Shown piece after piece: positions 1 to 7,297 of a stretch of DNA of 64,000 bases. Source of the DNA: Bartonella sp. WD16.2 (GTDB taxonomy: Bacteria > Pseudomonadota > Alphaproteobacteria > Rhizobiales > Rhizobiaceae); assembly GCF_002022505.1 (NCBI RefSeq), contig NZ_CP019781.1, positions 124,001 through 188,000 on the forward strand. Reading direction: 5' to 3'. The notes under the pieces were generated by a model. It saw only the letters and a list, made by a program, of their open reading frames with translations. It had not been told where the DNA came from and ran no database searches. The position numbers were made by a program, and so were the translations under genes. How positions within the stretch are numbered: the first letter of the stretch is position 1; the number at the start of each line of letters is the position of its first letter.

Positions 1-260
1 CATCGTGTGACGGTAGTATCGTAAAGAAAGCTATATTCTTCAATTGCACTGTCTTCATGTTCATTACCCCATCGCATGGCAGGCGTTTCATAAGATGATA
101 CTGTTTTACCAGTTAAACGTTCTGTAATGAGCTTGATTTTGTACTCTTCATATTTACTTGTTGGTAAGCCTTTAGCTGTTTTATCGACGATGCTGTTAAT
201 GTTTGAAGCTGTGACTTTACCTAAACGGGCTTGAAACCATTCTGCTGTTCTTTGTTGCAT
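1..260 (-). CDS. YqaJ-type phage exonuclease, N-terminal part (runs off the window)
   Basis: Reading leftward from the ATG at 258-260, the frame stays open to the window edge and encodes about 86 residues. The start reads MQQRTAEWFQARLGKVTAS, followed by an ETPAMRWGNEHE segment. The R-x-x-E-W-x-x-A-R-x-G-x-x-T-A-S pattern and the later W-G-x-x-x-E pattern are characteristic of the YqaJ/lambda-exonuclease family of 5'-3' phage nucleases that work with a single-strand annealing protein. The start lies 2 bases past the stop of the Bet gene, and a GGGAG ribosome site lies inside the end of that gene, so the two are translationally coupled. The catalytic C-terminal part is outside the window. Confidence 0.82.
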   Translation of the reverse strand, partial: MQQRTAEWFQARLGKVTASNINSIVDKTAKGLPTSKYEEYKIKLITERLTGKTVSSYETPAMRWGNEHEDSAIEEYSFLYDTTVTR

Positions 261-261
261 A

Positions 262-1047
262 TCACACTCCCATTGAAGCTTGTTGAATTGGTGTGTTTGG
301 TAAAGGTAAAGCTTGTTGTGCTTCATTCATTTGTAAGTGTTGTTTTGCTTCCAAACGCCTTAAAATAATTTGCCCTGTCTCATGAGACATTTCTGCAAAG
401 TTTGTGACCTTTGCATAAAAGAGTACTTTTTCTTCGTCTGTTTTTGTTTGTTCCATTAACTCTTTGATTTGCGCAAGTGATTCATCAGATATTCTCTCGT
501 TTTGGGGATTATCATTAACTTCACTGAGGTAAATAGCTTCATTGATACGTTCAGCTTCGTCTTTATCGTAGATACCAGATAAACCGAATGCATAACGAGC
601 ACACTGTATAAGTGCTTTATGACGCAGCATACGAGCAGGACATTGATTCCAAGGTTCTGTATTTCGCTTACATTCTTTGAGATATTCTGTGATTTTAAAG
701 GGGTATTTCTTGTCTTTCAAATATATAGCGCATGTAACAGAAAACAGATTGCCTTCATTATCAAAGTTTTCTTGGAGTTCCACTCCATCAAGATTATCAT
801 GTGAATGTATGACTTTGAGCCACCCATCAACAGAGACAACCGATATAATACCGCCGCCTCTTTTAGGGATGGCATATATTTCTTTTCTCAGGGGATTTAA
901 TCCATAATCATTGGCAAGATAAACAAAGACCAAAAACTCAGCATTAGAAATATTACCGCTAATACATGTTTTGAAAATTGCTTCACGAAATTCTTGTTCT
1001 GATAAATCATATTGTTGCGCCATTTTTGCAACGAGAGGAGTTGTCAT
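262..1047 (-). CDS. bet: Phage recombination protein Bet (RecT/Red-beta type annealing protein)
   Basis: This 261-residue protein resembles the Bet family of phage single-strand annealing proteins, with an LRKEIYAIP segment, the GGGIISVVSVDGW segment and a late ARMLRHKALIQCARYAFG stretch. It would coat single strands made by the partner exonuclease and anneal them during phage recombination. The longer frame opens at 1095, but the ATG at 1045-1047 is preferred because AAGGAT lies about 7 bases upstream, whereas the upstream extension is not family-like. The exonuclease follows immediately in the same direction, the usual two-gene recombination module. The last 40 residues are Gln/Ala/Pro-rich and variable. 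Confidence 0.88.
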   Translation of the reverse strand: MTTPLVAKMAQQYDLSEQEFREAIFKTCISGNISNAEFLVFVYLANDYGLNPLRKEIYAIPKRGGGIISVVSVDGWLKVIHSHDNLDGVELQENFDNEGNLFSVTCAIYLKDKKYPFKITEYLKECKRNTEPWNQCPARMLRHKALIQCARYAFGLSGIYDKDEAERINEAIYLSEVNDNPQNERISDESLAQIKELMEQTKTDEEKVLFYAKVTNFAEMSHETGQIILRRLEAKQHLQMNEAQQALPLPNTPIQQASMGV

Positions 1048-1187
1048 TATCGTTATCCTTAACTTTGGGTACACCCCACCTGTGGCGTGAAGCACGCATG
1101 TGTTGAAAAGGGTGTGTTTTGATTAATTTTTAGATGTATTGAGAAGAAAGCGTTGTTGCTGTCATTCTTTTAAAATTACCATTCTTG

Positions 1188-1865
1188 TCAGCGCTCACAA
1201 AAAGACTCAAAGTTCTGAGTTCGTCCATCATCTCCAATTTCTGTATACCCACAAATTTCCTGGTATCCATTAATATGTACGTTGTCATGAACTTTAGCTT
1301 GATCATACACTTTTGCATGGTCATAGATTTTAGCGTTGTCACAAATGCGTGCTTGATCATAAACGCGTGCGTTGCCGTACACTTGCGCATTATTATAAAC
1401 ACGCGCATCATCATAAACCCATGCATTATTATAAACTCGCGCTTTATCAAGAATTTTCGCCTGGTCGCAAATTCGTGCATCACCATAAACAAGTGCATTG
1501 CCACTCACTAATGCACGGCCGTAAACACACGCTTGACCGGAGATGCGCGCTTGATTACCAATTTGCGCCTGATCATAAATGTGTGCTGAACCGAAAACTT
1601 TTGCGTTACCCGACACATGAGCATAGTGACAAATCCATGCCTCACCATATACCCGTGCATCATCATAAATTCGCGCGACATCAAAAATCTTGGCATTGTA
1701 ATAAACCCAACAATTGCCTTTATGAGAGAGGTTGACTTCTCGTTCTATAAAGCCACCTAAATCACCCGTTTTGATATCACCAAAGTCCCTTAATGCTCTA
1801 ATTCGGTAAAGAGTACGTCGATTAACATTGATTGTATCATTTGTTAGCTTAAATTTTTTATCCAT
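1188..1865 (-). CDS. Hexapeptide-repeat (left-handed beta-helix-like) phage protein, paralogue A
   Basis: About 225 residues. A conserved N-terminal head (LYRIRALRDFGDIKTGDLGGF, then NLSHKGNCWV) precedes roughly 25 six-residue turns such as ARVYGN, ARVYDQ and AKIYDH, with a hydrophobic V/I at one position and Ala four residues on. That spacing fits a left-handed parallel beta-helix. The same head and repeat recur in two other genes in this window (3570-4145 and 6581-7111). The function is not known to me; a structural or DNA-mimic role would be speculation. The frame begins at 1880, and the ATG at 1865 is chosen because it gives the MDKKFKL start, though the ribosome site is weak either way. 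The repeat nature also opens long false frames on the other strand. Confidence 0.72.
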   Translation of the reverse strand: MDKKFKLTNDTINVNRRTLYRIRALRDFGDIKTGDLGGFIEREVNLSHKGNCWVYYNAKIFDVARIYDDARVYGEAWICHYAHVSGNAKVFGSAHIYDQAQIGNQARISGQACVYGRALVSGNALVYGDARICDQAKILDKARVYNNAWVYDDARVYNNAQVYGNARVYDQARICDNAKIYDHAKVYDQAKVHDNVHINGYQEICGYTEIGDDGRTQNFESFCER

Positions 1866-1901
1866 AATCCAAGACCCCATTTTAATATATTTTTTTATCT
1901 G

Positions 1902-2213
1902 TCAGGCGCAAAACGCAAGGTGTTGATAGACTATTCTGCCTGCACCACTTTTTTCAGCCCGGGCAAGCTTTTTTGCCATGTCTACGGTAAGGTAGTATTT
2001 CTTTTTTTGATCATCATCTTGATCTTCAGAAGGCAATATGCGAAAGTCCTCTCCTTCCTCAAATTCATATTCTTGGATGCGTTGAGTAATCCAATCATTA
2101 AAGTTGGTTTTTACCTTCAAACGCTCATGTAATATATGAGCTTTCACCATTCTCACCATTCGCACGGTTTCTTGATCAGTTGTATTATTCTGATGAGTGA
2201 TAGGAGTTTCCAT
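1902..2213 (-). CDS. AntA/AntB-type phage antirepressor domain protein
   Basis: 103 residues. The core VKTNFNDWITQRIQEYEF, then EGEDFRI, then KKYYLTVDMAKKLARAEKS, matches the AntA/AntB antirepressor N-terminal domain (residues about 30-95). The usual end of the domain, where a conserved arginine-rich helix follows, is replaced by GRIVYQHLAFCA and the protein stops. It therefore consists of the domain alone, possibly clipped. Antirepressors of this type counteract a phage repressor, and a repressor/Cro pair lies 0.6 kb away. The start at 2213 is preferred over 2252 because GGAGGG sits 8 bases upstream; it overlaps the stop of the preceding gene (TAATG), which suggests coupled translation. Confidence 0.7.
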   Translation of the reverse strand: METPITHQNNTTDQETVRMVRMVKAHILHERLKVKTNFNDWITQRIQEYEFEEGEDFRILPSEDQDDDQKKKYYLTVDMAKKLARAEKSGAGRIVYQHLAFCA

Positions 2214-2626
2214 TATTGAACCCTCCGATAATTCATGTTTAAAACATCGCAAGGACGCAAACGATGTTGCTCTTCATAAGTACCATAGGTTGCATCAGCA
2301 TATTCACGTTCTGCTATACTTTCTAAAAGATCATGATATGCATCGCTTTCAGCTATAAATGGATACGGTGCTTCCTCTACAAAATAATAATTGACGTAAT
2401 CGTCTAAGTATTTTTGGACATAAAGTTCAGCAACTTCTTCTGAAATATCATCGTAGCGGTTTGAGTAAAGATCGATACGAAGAATGCTTTCAACATTGTC
2501 TAAACCGTCAACAATATCCCGGATTTCAGTTTCTTCGAATGGTCCAAATTCAGCATAGGGATAATCATCATTACTGCATATAATCAGCAAGATTTCATGA
2601 GCACCTACAAAAACCTGTTTATTCAT
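2213..2626 (-). CDS. Acidic phage-region protein of unknown function
   Basis: 137 residues, strongly acidic and rich in Asp, Glu and Tyr (for example YLDDYVNYYFVEEAPYPF). No signal peptide, membrane segment or recognised motif is visible. The ATG at 2624-2626 follows a plausible purine-rich ribosome site, and the gene ends by overlapping the AntA-type gene by one base, so both probably belong to the leftward early operon from the repressor promoter. Its charge would suit a DNA-mimic or inhibitor protein, but that is a guess from composition only. Confidence 0.6.
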   Translation of the reverse strand: MNKQVFVGAHEILLIICSNDDYPYAEFGPFEETEIRDIVDGLDNVESILRIDLYSNRYDDISEEVAELYVQKYLDDYVNYYFVEEAPYPFIAESDAYHDLLESIAEREYADATYGTYEEQHRLRPCDVLNMNYRRVQ

Positions 2627-2817
2627 TTTCCATCCCCTCTATTCCATGTTGGTAAATGTTTCTTTTTACTTTATGGGGGTAGATATTTCACTTTTAATGA
2701 AAAATATTAATAATAATTTTCATAAAATAAGAAATATTTACGCGGGAAAAATGATAATGAAAAAAAAGATGCTAAAAAAACTTTGGGATTGCACAGATAA
2801 AAAAGTGATAGCTGCTA

Positions 2818-3129
2818 TTATTTTTTGTCTAAAGAGCAGGAATTCTGAAGAATCGTTAAAACAGCTTGCTGAACTTCAGGATTTGCTTGATAAAAAAGAC
2901 TGACGAATTGCCCAGATCCTTTAATTAAAAAGGGTGGTATCTCACCAACAAAATTAATGATTTTTATTAATTCGTCTGCTTTTATTGAACGGTTTGTACC
3001 CGAGTTATTTAATATGCTGGTTAGAGTGGATGGCAATATGCCTAGATGTTCAGCCAGCATTTTTTTGCTGCCGTGTCCTTTTTTAGCTAGTTGCTCATTG
3101 AGCCATAGTCTTAATTGTTCACGTTCCAT
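2818..3129 (-). CDS. Phage repressor-like helix-turn-helix protein
   Basis: 103 residues. The N-terminal half contains a helix-turn-helix of the XRE/CI type: KKMLAEHLGILPSTLTSILN, followed by ADELIKIINF. The C-terminal SLFYQANPEVQQAVLTILQ resembles the tail of small phage repressors. It is transcribed divergently from the Cro-like gene at 3224, and a perfect 14-base inverted repeat lies between them, which is the classical immunity-switch arrangement. It lacks a LexA/CI-type self-cleaving peptidase domain, so induction would have to come from another factor, plausibly the nearby antirepressor. A 85-codon frame on the opposite strand overlapping its 3' end is judged spurious. Confidence 0.72.
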   Translation of the reverse strand: MEREQLRLWLNEQLAKKGHGSKKMLAEHLGILPSTLTSILNNSGTNRSIKADELIKIINFVGEIPPFLIKGSGQFVSLFYQANPEVQQAVLTILQNSCSLDKK

Positions 3130-3166
3130 AAAATAAAACTCTTTCAGATTGAATGAAAAATCAATG

Positions 3167-3211
3167 TCATAAATTCTGAAATTTCCTCTTGATAAAATTC
3201 AGAATTTATGA
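3167..3211. promoter_or_regulatory. Operator-like inverted repeat of the phage immunity switch
   Basis: TCATAAATTCTGAA at 3167-3180 and TTCAGAATTTATGA at 3198-3211 are exact reverse complements (14-base arms, 17-base spacer). The repeat lies in the 94-base gap between the divergent repressor-like and Cro-like genes, ending 12 bases before the Cro start. Position and symmetry make it the likely binding site for one or both regulators. No functional data can be seen from sequence. Confidence 0.7.
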
Positions 3212-3223
3212 AATTATGTTTTT

Positions 3224-3565
3224 ATGAAACAAGAGCCTGCATATACCATTATAAAATATTTAGGGGGAGCCGCTAATGTCGCCCGCATTTTACATAAATG
3301 TAAAGGGGCTGTTTATCGCGTAACTTACTCTAAAAAAAGGGGCGGTGCAAATGGGTTATTTCCTGCAACTTATCAAGCGAAATTGCTTAATTACGCTAAA
3401 CGCAACGACATAGACTTACGTCCTGATGATTTCTTTTATCCCGAGCGTTTGCAAGATTTAATGCAGCAAAAAGACACCTCCCCATCGTGTGAATTTGTAG
3501 ATGGTTGTGTAGCAAGCAGGGCAGGGTATGAGCAAAAAGATGCACAACAATCATTAGGTGGATAA
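3224..3565 (+). CDS. Cro/YdaS-like phage regulator
   Basis: 113 residues. The N-terminus (IIKYLGGAANVARILHKCKGAVYRV) has the form of a small Cro/YdaS-type helix-turn-helix, with the G-G-x-x-x-V-A-x-x-L pattern common in such regulators. The remaining third is low-complexity and ends in SLGG. It is divergent from the repressor gene, shares the operator region, and its stop lies 4 bases before the next gene's ATG. It would repress or tune the early phage promoters; the assignment rests on the motif plus position. Confidence 0.68.
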   Translation: MKQEPAYTIIKYLGGAANVARILHKCKGAVYRVTYSKKRGGANGLFPATYQAKLLNYAKRNDIDLRPDDFFYPERLQDLMQQKDTSPSCEFVDGCVASRAGYEQKDAQQSLGG

Positions 3566-3569
3566 GAAC

Positions 3570-4145
3570 ATGAGTATAGAAAAGAAATACGAGTTTGTAG
3601 AAGAAATTAATCAAGGTGATGGTTCATTTCTTTATCGTATTCGTGCATTAAAAGACTTTGGTTATGTTGAAGCGGGTGATTTGGGTGGTTTTATAGAAAC
3701 AGAAGACAATCTTTCTCATGAGGGTGATTGTTGGGTTGGGGATGATGCTAAGGTTTATGACAATGCTCAGATTTATGATGATGCTTTGGTTTACGGTGAC
3801 GCAGAAATTTATGACGCTGCTATGGTTTTTGGTTGTGCACGCGTTTACGGCCGTACTTATGTTTACGGCAAAGCTTGTATTTACGGCAAGGCTTGGGTTG
3901 GCGGTGCTACAATGGTTTGTGATAATGCTCTGGTTTACGGCAGTGCAGATGTTTCTGGCAATGCACGTATTTTCGATAATGCAATAATTTCCGGTAAAGC
4001 ACAAGTTTACGGCAATACGCTGATTTACGGTAATGCAGAAGTTTGTGGCAATGCACTTGTTTTCGACATTGCAAAAATTTCCGGTAATGCAAAGATTTCT
4101 AGTGGTAAATGGGGTTGTGATTGTTCGGTTAACAATACCACATAA
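3570..4145 (+). CDS. Hexapeptide-repeat (left-handed beta-helix-like) phage protein, paralogue B
   Basis: 191 residues with the same layout as the gene at 1188-1865: a head (FLYRIRALKDFGYVEAGDLG, NLSHEGDCWVGDDAKVYDNA) followed by about 20 hexapeptide turns (ALVYGD, AEIYDA, ARVYGR and so on). The short tail KWGCDCSVNNTT has two cysteines. The ATG at 3570 follows AGGTGG with 8-base spacing; an in-frame GTG at 3558 would overlap the Cro-like gene and is less likely. It lies directly downstream of the Cro-like gene, so it would be expressed early in the phage cycle. Function unknown. Confidence 0.75.
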   Translation: MSIEKKYEFVEEINQGDGSFLYRIRALKDFGYVEAGDLGGFIETEDNLSHEGDCWVGDDAKVYDNAQIYDDALVYGDAEIYDAAMVFGCARVYGRTYVYGKACIYGKAWVGGATMVCDNALVYGSADVSGNARIFDNAIISGKAQVYGNTLIYGNAEVCGNALVFDIAKISGNAKISSGKWGCDCSVNNTT

Positions 4146-4273
4146 ATTGACACGAGTATCGTGAGATCGTCCTCATTAAAAATGAGCTTTAATTTACAAA
4201 CCATTCCTTGTCTTTGTTTAAGTGCGAAGACAGGCTGGGCAATTTTATACTTAAAGAAAGAAGGAGATATGTG

Positions 4274-4618
4274 ATGGCCACTCAATCACCCTGGGTAAAA
4301 TTTTATCCTAATCAATTTTTAAAAGAGCTTGAAGGTTTGAAAGCAGCAGAAACTGCTGTTTATACAACATTGGTAGCGCTCATGATTAATAAGGGCGCAC
4401 CTATTTTAAACAATGTTTCTCAATTAACAAATTTGTGTGGCTGTTCAGTGCAGACGTTTCGAAAGATATTAAAAGCTTTGATTAGCTGTGGTCTTATCAC
4501 TCGTTTAGAAGATGGCAGCTTATGGCATGCCTCATCAACATTTGATCTTGATATCAACGAAACTTCAAACACTGTAAGACGGAATGAGAAAAAAAAGGGG
4601 GAAGGCTATGTCAACTAA
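4274..4618 (+). CDS. DUF1376-like phage protein, short form
   Basis: 114 residues. SPWVKFYPNQFLKELEGLKA, then LCGCSVQTFRKILKALISCG, then RLEDGSLWH follow the DUF1376 pattern seen in phage replication-initiation-like proteins (a winged-helix fold). Only the N-terminal domain is present. AAGGAG lies 7 bases before the chosen ATG, and the longer frame from 4208 lacks such a site. It overlaps the following related gene by 11 bases, so the two look like a tandem duplication expressed together. Confidence 0.65.
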   Translation: MATQSPWVKFYPNQFLKELEGLKAAETAVYTTLVALMINKGAPILNNVSQLTNLCGCSVQTFRKILKALISCGLITRLEDGSLWHASSTFDLDINETSNTVRRNEKKKGEGYVN

Positions 4619-5690
4619 AATGTCATGGACAAGGCTTTTTGCAGACAAGTGGATACTTGATCTGACTTATTTGTCTCCTATTGAAAGCAACGTCTATATA
4701 AGATTACAGCTAGAAATGTTGCGCACTGGTGAGCCACTTTTAAATAACATGAAGGTTTTAGCTCGTTATACTGCTTGTTCAGTAAAAACATTTATGAAAG
4801 CATTAAATGTTTTACTGAGCACTGGTCATATTATTCGTTTAGAAGACGGTCGTTTGTGGAGTCAGCAAGTTGAAGAAGAACTGAATGATAGCAATAAAAA
4901 TTTAGATAAGTTTTCAGAAAGAGCTTCCAAAGCAGCGCAGGCGAGATGGGATAAACAAAAAAAATTAGCTGATTCATTAGCAATTAGTGATGATGACAAT
5001 GCTAGTGATATGCTTAAGCAATGCTTAAGTAATGCTAACAATATGCTTGTTGATGCTATTAACAATAACAATAACATATATAAAAAAACTAACACTATCG
5101 TGTTATCAAAAAAAGAAAATGCTTTGGAAGATTTAGCAACTGAAGTTTCGGTTCAAGGTGAAACAACCGATAATGCTGTTGAGCAGCATTTGGATCACGA
5201 TACACCCTCATCAGAAAACCAATCACCCGTTTCACAGCAAAAAAGCACTGAAAAGAAAACCAAGCGGTCTGGAGATAGACGAGGATGCCGATTGCCTCAC
5301 GATTTCGAACCTGATTACGATTTTGCAATTCAAGAGGGTTTGCCTCCAGAGCTGGTTAGAACCGAAATTGAAAATTTTAAAGATTACTGGCGTTCAAGCG
5401 CTAACCCCAACGCCGTCAAAAAGGATTGGCCAGCAGCATGGCGTATTTGGGTACGAAAGAAGATCGAGGATCTTAAGAAAGGAAAAAACTATGGAAAACC
5501 AAGCATTGAGTACACAAAACAACAGCGTGGACGCAATTATCGAATTGCACAGCACATGTCCAATATCAAAAATTCAGATAATGTTTACAAATTTTTATTC
5601 GAGGATGACGAAAGAACCGCCATTCCTTTGGAAAACGGGGCAAAAACCATCGATTGCAGAAGCGAAGAAAGCTACCTCATTGGTCCATGA
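4608..5690 (+). CDS. DUF1376-domain phage replication-like protein
   Basis: About 360 residues. An N-terminal DUF1376 winged-helix region (MSWTRLFADKWILDLTYLSP, then RLEDGRLWSQQV) is followed by a low-complexity linker (about 95-215). A C-terminal domain (GCRLPHDFEPDYDFAIQEGL, FKDYWRSS, KDWPAAWRIWVRKK) is the usual companion of DUF1376 in phage replication proteins. GGGGAAGG sits just before the ATG at 4608. The last 66 residues are encoded in DNA that is also the 5' part of the next gene in another frame (5491-5690). That 200-base overlap is long, so one of the two ends may have been altered by a frameshift. Confidence 0.7.
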   Translation: MSTKMSWTRLFADKWILDLTYLSPIESNVYIRLQLEMLRTGEPLLNNMKVLARYTACSVKTFMKALNVLLSTGHIIRLEDGRLWSQQVEEELNDSNKNLDKFSERASKAAQARWDKQKKLADSLAISDDDNASDMLKQCLSNANNMLVDAINNNNNIYKKTNTIVLSKKENALEDLATEVSVQGETTDNAVEQHLDHDTPSSENQSPVSQQKSTEKKTKRSGDRRGCRLPHDFEPDYDFAIQEGLPPELVRTEIENFKDYWRSSANPNAVKKDWPAAWRIWVRKKIEDLKKGKNYGKPSIEYTKQQRGRNYRIAQHMSNIKNSDNVYKFLFEDDERTAIPLENGAKTIDCRSEESYLIGP

Positions 5691-6095
5691 TGCCTTGAAG
5701 AAGCTTGAGAAAAAAGCCACTGAGGAAGAAATCCAAACAGCGTATCTTGTCCTTTCAAGCGGTTTAAAAAACCAATTGGGATCAGACGAAAAATCAACAT
5801 CGCTTGCGTATTTCTACGCTCTTGATGGCGTAAGCAGCTGGGTATTGCAAACGGCTACAAAGGGTGCCTTGAAAGGAAAAGCAGAAGGATTAACACGACC
5901 TTTATGCCATCAACAGCAGATTTTTATCATTACTGTGAAAAACCTGAACACAGTATTCGCACAAGGGCTAGTTGTATTCTTAAAGATCTTCAAAAGCCTG
6001 AGTTAGAAAGCAAGAAACAGGAGAAGTTGGTAATGTTAGAACGTCTGGAAGCTTTTCAAAAAGAACTTCGCAAAACATTTGAGACAGCAAAATAG
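5491..6095 (+). pseudogene. Phage-region gene of unknown function, frameshifted near 5900
   Basis: The frame from the ATG at 5491 (purine-rich AAGAAAGGA upstream) encodes MENQALSTQNN and on to KGALKGKAEGLTRP, then turns into an unconvincing tail ending at 6006. The next frame opens at 5904 with MPSTADFYHYCEKPEHSIRT and runs to 6095. Joining the two by restoring one T in the run at about 5900-5903 (CCTTTATG back to CCTTTTATG) gives one continuous protein of about 201 residues, and the total length is one base short of a multiple of three. So a single-base deletion, or a base-calling error, has split the gene. No function is recognisable; there is a helical, lysine-rich middle (KKLEKKATEEEIQ). 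Confidence 0.6.
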
Positions 6096-6429
6096 AGAAA
6101 AGTGCTGATCAGTTTTGGATTAGATGTGCATTTAAATCAACAGAAACGCATCTTAGAGAAAGATTTAAAAGTTTTTTGATGAATTTCCCCAAACACATTG
6201 GGAACATAAAACACTCTGTACGGGGCTAATTTAAGGAAAATAGAACAGATGCAAAAATTAGGGCAATCGCTATGAAAATTGTAACAGGTGATGAGTTTTT
6301 TGTTTGATAGTAAAAGATAGTTTTGTTATACAAATATCCAAGTGCTTCAAAAACACTTAGCGATAAGCGGATAGGTTACGAAACAATCTCTCCAATGTCT
6401 TTTAAAAGCTGAATTTTCTTTATACATAT
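6096..6429. other. Prophage intergenic stretch without a gene
   Basis: No frame with a start, ribosome site and protein-like composition is seen on either strand. The sequence is AT-rich and interrupted by stops in all frames; it may be decayed phage DNA. Confidence 0.5.
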
Positions 6430-6567
6430 TCTAGCGTATAGTGGTTTTGTCGGGTGTAGTTACACCATACAATACCCTTTATGGGGAAAGTGTAACGACG
6501 GGCTTATCGCCGTGTTTTTGAGCGCCCGGCGCCCTTTTGGGTGTCAATCAAAAACATCTTTACGATA
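6430..6567 (+). promoter_or_regulatory. Structured GC-richer leader before the third hexapeptide-repeat gene
   Basis: This stretch is less AT-rich than its surroundings and contains potential stems. GTGTA/TTACAC flank one base at about 6455-6466, ACGG/CCGT surround a 7-base loop before a T5 run near 6500-6519, and GGCGCCC-TTTT-GGGTGTC (with two G-U pairs) lies near 6529-6546, just before the AAGGAAAAATCC ribosome site. It could be an attenuating 5' leader or a small phage RNA. The call rests on visual folding only. Confidence 0.3.
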
Positions 6568-6580
6568 AGGAAAAATCCAA

Positions 6581-7111
6581 ATGAAAAAATATGAATTTAC
6601 AAGTGAAATCAAAGAAATTGAAGGGTATACTTTTCATTGTATTCATGCATTAAGAGACTTTGGTGATGTTAAAGCTGGTGACCTTTGTGGTTTTATAGAG
6701 AAAGAAGACAATCTTTCTCATGATGACAATTGTTGGGTTGGGGGTAGTACATTGGTGTGTTGTGAAGCTTTAGTTTACGACAATGCTATCGTGTGTGATG
6801 ATGCTGTTGTTTGTGGACACGTTTATGGGAATGCTCGTATTTTAAAGAAAGCATGGGTTCATAATGATGCACATATTTATGGGGATTCTGAGGTCTCCGG
6901 TTCAGCTCGTATTAAACCAGGGGCAAAAGTTGCTGGTTCTGCAAAAATTTATGGTTCTGTTTATGGTAATGCAAAAATTTCTGGTAATGGATGTGTTTGA
7001 GGAAAAGCATATGGAAATGCAAAAATCACAGGACAAAACGAGTAGTCTATTCCAACAAATTGTGAGGTTTATGAAGGCGATAATATCGTCGAGGTTGCTA
7101 CAGCAGCGTAA
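6581..7111 (+). pseudogene. Hexapeptide-repeat phage protein, paralogue C, with premature stops
   Basis: The open part (6581-7000, 139 residues) has the family head (CIHALRDFGDVKAGDL, NLSHDDNCWVGG) and then hexapeptide turns (ARILKK, AHIYGD, AKISGN). A TGA at 6998-7000 follows GNGCV, yet the same frame continues with GKAYGNAKITGQNE to a TAG at 7043-7045, and then SIPTNCEVYEGDNIVEVATA to a TAA at 7109-7111. The repeat clearly continues past the first stop, so the gene has lost its C-terminal turns through nonsense changes. It may still yield a shorter product. The head has L-C-G-F where the other copies have L-G-G-F. Confidence 0.65.
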
Positions 7112-7115
7112 ATAA

Positions 7116-7138
7116 CAGGCACGGGGGCGCCTGCTTTT
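7116..7138 (+). terminator. Possible terminator after the third hexapeptide-repeat gene
   Basis: CAGGC and GCCTG enclose a G-rich 8-base loop and are followed by CTTTT. The stem is short (5 bp), so this is only a candidate. Confidence 0.35.
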
Positions 7139-7297
7139 AAACAGCAAAACAAAGCCGCGTCATTTATGTGATGCAGCTTAACGTTTTCAGAAATAATCTT
7201 GTAAAATTGTTTAACTTAAATGTTGTTTACTCTAACGTTATTTAAGATTAGGGAATAAGATTTTCCAAATGATGTAAGCATTAAAGAGAATTTTTAT

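Noticed and set aside
1130-1735. Several open frames overlapping the first hexapeptide-repeat gene on both strands
   Set aside because: They arise from the 18-base codon period of the repeat and encode Met/His/Arg-rich or Ile/Asn-rich junk.
2646-2903. 85-codon rightward frame before the phage repressor
   Set aside because: Overlaps the 3' end of the convincing repressor gene on the other strand, has no ribosome site and has a low-complexity Lys/Asn composition.
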